This document shows, piece by piece, positions 41,274-45,063 of a stretch of 45,063 bases of DNA. The position numbers and the translations under genes are program-made. Within the stretch, counting starts at the first letter, position 1; the number at the start of each line of letters is the position of its first letter. This DNA is from DAOQAU01 sp964640325 (GTDB taxonomy: Bacteria; Cyanobacteriota; Vampirovibrionia; Gastranaerophilales; Gastranaerophilaceae), in the NCBI GenBank assembly GCA_964640325.1, contig CAZXID010000015.1, forward strand, positions 1 to 45,063. Direction: 5' to 3'. Under the pieces are notes generated by a model. That model saw only the letters and a program-made list of their open reading frames with translations, did not search any database and had not been told where the DNA came from.

Positions 41274-42524
41274 ATGTCAAGTGAGAGCAATATAATTTTA
41301 ATTACAAATAACGATGATGCTATTCGAATATTAAAGCCGAAGCTGATTTTGCTCAGAGAAGTTGATAATCTTTTGACTTCAAATTATTCTAATGCCATTG
41401 AAAGTATAAAAAAAGATATGCCTGATACGATTATTATACATTGCGCACAAGAAAAGCAAGAATGTATAGATTTGATAAAATTAATCAAAAATGACATCGC
41501 AACAAGACATATTTCGATTTTACTTGTTGCAGACGAGTATGAACGTGATTTTATGCTCAATGCCTATGATGAAAATATAACAGATTTTGTAACTTTAAAA
41601 AGTGATGCTGCCGAGTTTTTAATGCGCACGATATGGTGCCTTGAAAATAATGTTTTAAGAGGGAGTTTTAGGAAACAGTATAATCTGCTCAAAAAACTTG
41701 AAGTAGTTGATAAAGAAACGGGATTTTATACTACAGAATTTTGTGAAAAGGTTTTTGAAAACGAAATTCACTTCAGTGAAAAAAACAGAGTTAGTGGAAT
41801 AATGATTGAAGTTTCGCCTAAAGAAGAGGCAAAAGTAAAAATAAATATGAAAAATCTTGCACTGGCAATACAGGCATCGACAAGAATTTCTGATGTTATA
41901 GCACACAGCATACAAAATAAGTTTTATATCCTGCTTACAAAAACACATTTTCAGGGTGCACAAAGGGTTTTCAAAAAGATAAAAGAAAATCTCGGTGAAG
42001 ATTCGCTTATCGCAAGTGCAACGAATATTCTTCAAAAAAGTTTTGCAACAATAAAAAATGAACTTTTAAACGGATTAATTGAGGCGGAAAATTCTAAGCA
42101 GGATTTTGTAATTGTCGAAAGCGAGCCTGAAGAAAATCAGGGTGATTGGATGGAAAAAATGACTTCTGCTCAGAAGAATTTTAAACTTTTTAAGCAGGCA
42201 TTTAACAAAAAGCTTGAAAAAGTAATTACGCCGGTATTTTTCCAAACACAAAAATTGTATGAAGATAAACTTTATAAAACTCTGATTGAACAGTATTCAA
42301 ATGCTTCATCAAGTAATTTTTTACTAAAAAAAGAGTCTTATGAAAGTGAGTTAAAAATCACCTATCCCGGATTTTCAAAAATAAATATTGATATAATTCA
42401 CCATGGGCTTGATACCCCTGAAAATAGAAGAATTACTCTTGATATATCAGAACTTGATGAAGTAAAATTGACACAAATTCTGGAAGAATTTATAGAAGAA
42501 TTTAAGACAGGTGCGGAAAAATAA
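41274..42524 (+). CDS. Degenerate receiver + degenerate GGDEF-like protein
   Basis: 416 aa. Residues 1-125 have a receiver-like order (NIILITNNDDAIRIL...DTIIIHCAQEK...ISILLVADEYERDF) but no phosphoacceptor Asp: the position reads His-Cys. Residues about 140-270 resemble a GGDEF domain (DKETGFYTTEFCEKVF...) in which the GGDEF motif is replaced by SIQNKF. A helical C-terminal part with a beta-rich end follows. It should be a binding rather than an enzymatic protein. Last gene of the ftsE-ftsX-HDOD operon, with GAGGCGGG before its ATG. Confidence 0.65.
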   Translation: MSSESNIILITNNDDAIRILKPKLILLREVDNLLTSNYSNAIESIKKDMPDTIIIHCAQEKQECIDLIKLIKNDIATRHISILLVADEYERDFMLNAYDENITDFVTLKSDAAEFLMRTIWCLENNVLRGSFRKQYNLLKKLEVVDKETGFYTTEFCEKVFENEIHFSEKNRVSGIMIEVSPKEEAKVKINMKNLALAIQASTRISDVIAHSIQNKFYILLTKTHFQGAQRVFKKIKENLGEDSLIASATNILQKSFATIKNELLNGLIEAENSKQDFVIVESEPEENQGDWMEKMTSAQKNFKLFKQAFNKKLEKVITPVFFQTQKLYEDKLYKTLIEQYSNASSSNFLLKKESYESELKITYPGFSKINIDIIHHGLDTPENRRITLDISELDEVKLTQILEEFIEEFKTGAEK

Positions 42525-42533
42525 AATTAAAAA

Positions 42534-43103
42534 TTAATTTTTTCTTTGAATATCCGCAAAAGCAGGTAATTGATTTTTTGCTGCCTTTAATTTCAGGTAT
42601 TGCTGTTTTAATAGCATTTTTTCTTCAGGCGTGGCATTTTTTGCTTTTTCATTAATTTGATCGTAAAGACTTTTTTCGGTGTCGTTTGATTTTATGTAAA
42701 TGTCCATGTCTTTACCTTTTGTAAAAGCATTAATTTTACCTTTATACATTACCTTGGGCGCTTGGAATATGGAATAAAGCATTGCAAATAGTCCCACTAT
42801 TCCCAATAAAATTGCAGCACCTGCACCCAAGCTCAGGAGTTGTTTTTTTATCCCGTTAATATTTTTATTGTTTTTTTCGGTAATTTTTGCTCCGGCTTCT
42901 AATGCAGAATCAAGTAAAAATCCGTCATCAAGAAGCCAGAACAAGGCTCTTGCGCCGAAACCTATGCCGGCGATAACTGTAGCCTTAAACAAAGTGGAGC
43001 GCTCTCCTGCTTTGCTTATCGGGTTTTTATTATCAGACGGCTTACGTTGTGCACAAAACGCAGCATGATATTTAGGTTGAACATTTGTTAATGCTTTTAT
43101 CAT
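42534..43103 (-). CDS. Orphan two-TM membrane protein, paralogue 1
   Basis: 189 aa. N-terminus PKYHAAFCAQR, then NPISKAGERSTLF, two membrane segments (about 43-60 and 94-118), and a soluble tail starting APKVMYKGKINAFTKGKDMD. Its order of motifs (NPIS..ER, two TM, PK..Y..K..AF.K.K.MD) matches the next gene, so the two are paralogues. Not recognised; likely lineage-specific. Confidence 0.7.
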   Translation of the reverse strand: MIKALTNVQPKYHAAFCAQRKPSDNKNPISKAGERSTLFKATVIAGIGFGARALFWLLDDGFLLDSALEAGAKITEKNNKNINGIKKQLLSLGAGAAILLGIVGLFAMLYSIFQAPKVMYKGKINAFTKGKDMDIYIKSNDTEKSLYDQINEKAKNATPEEKMLLKQQYLKLKAAKNQLPAFADIQRKN

Positions 43104-43116
43104 TTTTGTTTCGCAA

Positions 43117-43599
43117 TTATGATTGTGGTGTAACGTTTGCTATACCAAGAACTCCGCCTTTATTAGCCATTTGCAATTTTAAATTATCATCAAGTTTTTT
43201 ATCAAGCGAAACTTCAGGGTCTTTTACTTCTTGGTTTACTTCTTCTGTCAGGTTTGATTTTAAAGCTCTGTCACGAGAAAAGACATCCATTTCTTTTTCT
43301 TTTAAAAATGCGCCCACTTTTGTATTATACAATTTTGGAGGAAGCGATACGGCTAAGTATAAAAGCATTGCGGCTGCTCCGGTCAGAACAGAAAATTTTG
43401 TTTTATTCTTAGAGCTTTGCAATAAAAATGATGTCAACCCCCCTATGATTCCACCTGTGACGGCAGCGCCCCCAACAGAGCCCAGTATTGCTAAGTTTCT
43501 TTCGGTCGAGCGGGAAATCGGGTTTTCATAATCACTTTTCTTTTCGTTATTTTCTCTGAAATGAATAGGTTTGAATCCGTTGATTTTAGTTATGTTCAT
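43117..43599 (-). CDS. Orphan two-TM membrane protein, paralogue 2
   Basis: 160 aa. N-terminus NGFKPIHFREN, then NPISRSTERNLAI, a Gly/Ala-rich membrane segment (about 34-56), a second at about 66-84, and PPKLYNTKVGAFLKEKEMDVF. AAGGAGG precedes the ATG. First of two genes in a likely operon, 13 bases before paralogue 1. Function unknown. Confidence 0.7.
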   Translation of the reverse strand: MNITKINGFKPIHFRENNEKKSDYENPISRSTERNLAILGSVGGAAVTGGIIGGLTSFLLQSSKNKTKFSVLTGAAAMLLYLAVSLPPKLYNTKVGAFLKEKEMDVFSRDRALKSNLTEEVNQEVKDPEVSLDKKLDDNLKLQMANKGGVLGIANVTPQS

Positions 43600-43707
43600 A
43601 AAACCTCCTTATATTTTATACATGATTATAAACTATATGCAGTTATTTTAAAACCTGTAAAGTTTTTTTTTGCGTTTATATGTTGAAGTTGTAACAAAAA
43701 TTAAACA

Positions 43708-43745
43708 AAAAAGCGATTAAAAACAAACTGTTTTAATCGCTTTTT
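43708..43745 (-). terminator. Terminator of the rRNA operon
   Basis: 15-bp perfect arms AAAAAGCGATTAAAA / TTTTAATCGCTTTTT with an 8-base loop; on the minus strand it ends in a T run just after 5S rRNA. Confidence 0.9.
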
Positions 43746-43754
43746 AAAAATAGA

Positions 43755-43871
43755 TGCTGGCAACGAGTTATTTTCCCAGGAGGTGGCCCTCCAAGTATTT
43801 TTACCGCAGTGAGTCTTTACGACCGTGTTCGGGATGGGAACGGGTGGTATCCTCACGCTTGATCACCAGCG
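43755..43871 (-). rRNA. 5S ribosomal RNA
   Basis: Minus strand starts GCTGGTGATCAAGCG, has CCACCCGTTCCCATCCCGAA and ends ...TTGCCAGC, with the terminal stem GCTGG/CCAGC. About 117 bases. Ends are estimated. Confidence 0.93.
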
Positions 43872-44089
43872 AACTTTTGCAGGATTTTGTCAAAATTGAC
43901 TCTGTCCTTGTACGCTGAAGATTGCACAGAAATTATAAGCAAACGCATCATCTCTAACTTCCTTTGGGCAAATAGCTCATGTGGAGTTTTCGTAAGAAAA
44001 CTCTTACGTCGCTATCGTTAAGTTACGTCCTCCAACGTCACGTACTTCTACGTGCCGTTTCGGACTTCACTCCGCCTGCCGGATTTTAG
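43872..44089 (-). other. 23S-5S spacer
   Basis: About 220 bases, no tRNA. Two hairpins are visible: GAGTTTTC/GAAAACTC near 43985 and CACGTActtcTACGTG near 44040. They may be RNase processing sites. Confidence 0.6.

Positions 44090-45063
<974 letters not shown>

Overview
The window is AT-rich, gene-dense bacterial chromosome. Gene content fits a fermentative anaerobe on the cyanobacterial side branch Melainabacteria/Vampirovibrionia (Gastranaerophilales-like). The reasons are [FeFe]-hydrogenase genes, a fused TIGR03960/TIGR03936 radical SAM protein followed by RNase G, several lineage-type orphan proteins with a short N-terminal aromatic/Gly motif, prepilin genes, and cyanobacteria-like short tandem repeats. 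The taxonomic call is an inference; no 16S gene is present.

Layout. 1-5.2 kb: a sensory [FeFe] hydrogenase fused to a chemoreceptor signalling tip, tag, a kinase-like orphan protein, and a nitroreductase/thioredoxin pair. 5.3-9.1 kb: a stand-alone receiver protein and a 1106-residue hybrid histidine kinase, closed by a bidirectional terminator. 9.1-12.3 kb: tRNA-Asp, a TM1266-type hydrogenase regulator, a small orphan gene and glyS. 12.3-15.3 kb: a prepilin gene broken by one in-frame stop, a very small transcription unit with a near-consensus promoter, and an orphan membrane protein. 15.3-17.6 kb: aroQ, a possible antitoxin-toxin fusion, a small internally duplicated protein, and folE2. 17.6-22.4 kb (minus): TIGR03960/TIGR03936, rng and a lipoprotein-like gene as one operon. 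22.4-26.5 kb: small orphan genes, era, a 590-base non-coding region full of hairpins, wecB, and a phosphatase-like orphan. 26.5-31 kb: a CHASE2 adenylate cyclase, hisG and der. 31-33.5 kb: two tandem prepilin genes and plsY. 33.6-37 kb: a secreted orphan, hydE, a lytic transglycosylase with an EF-hand loop, and a WecG/TagA glycosyltransferase. 37-42.5 kb: split transketolase, then ftsE-ftsX-HDOD-degenerate receiver/GGDEF. 42.5-43.6 kb: two paralogous membrane orphans. 43.7-45.06 kb: 5S and the 3' part of 23S rRNA on the minus strand.

How genes connect. Hydrogen metabolism is scattered (sensor at 116, regulator at 9378, maturase hydE at 34313), which suggests H2 sensing feeds signalling. wecB and the WecG/TagA enzyme would make and transfer ManNAc for a surface polymer. 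FtsEX, the transglycosylase and plsY serve the envelope. Signalling is rich (hybrid kinase, receiver, adenylate cyclase, HDOD).

The most unusual signals are regulatory or repeat-based. (1) One prepilin promoter has a G10-A-G6 tract between its -35 and -10 boxes, a candidate phase-variable switch; the paralogous promoter has a 17-base spacer. (2) At least eight genes have a -10 box ending 6-7 bases before the start codon, predicting leaderless mRNAs. (3) A family of 7-8 base tandem repeats lies between genes and also inside era, hydE and the radical SAM gene, in frame, and supplies the stop codon of two genes. (4) Perfect palindromes sit in frame in glyS, the radical SAM gene and the WecG/TagA gene. 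(5) A complete promoter-to-terminator unit of about 140 bases at 13.4 kb may be a small RNA or an 18-residue basic peptide.
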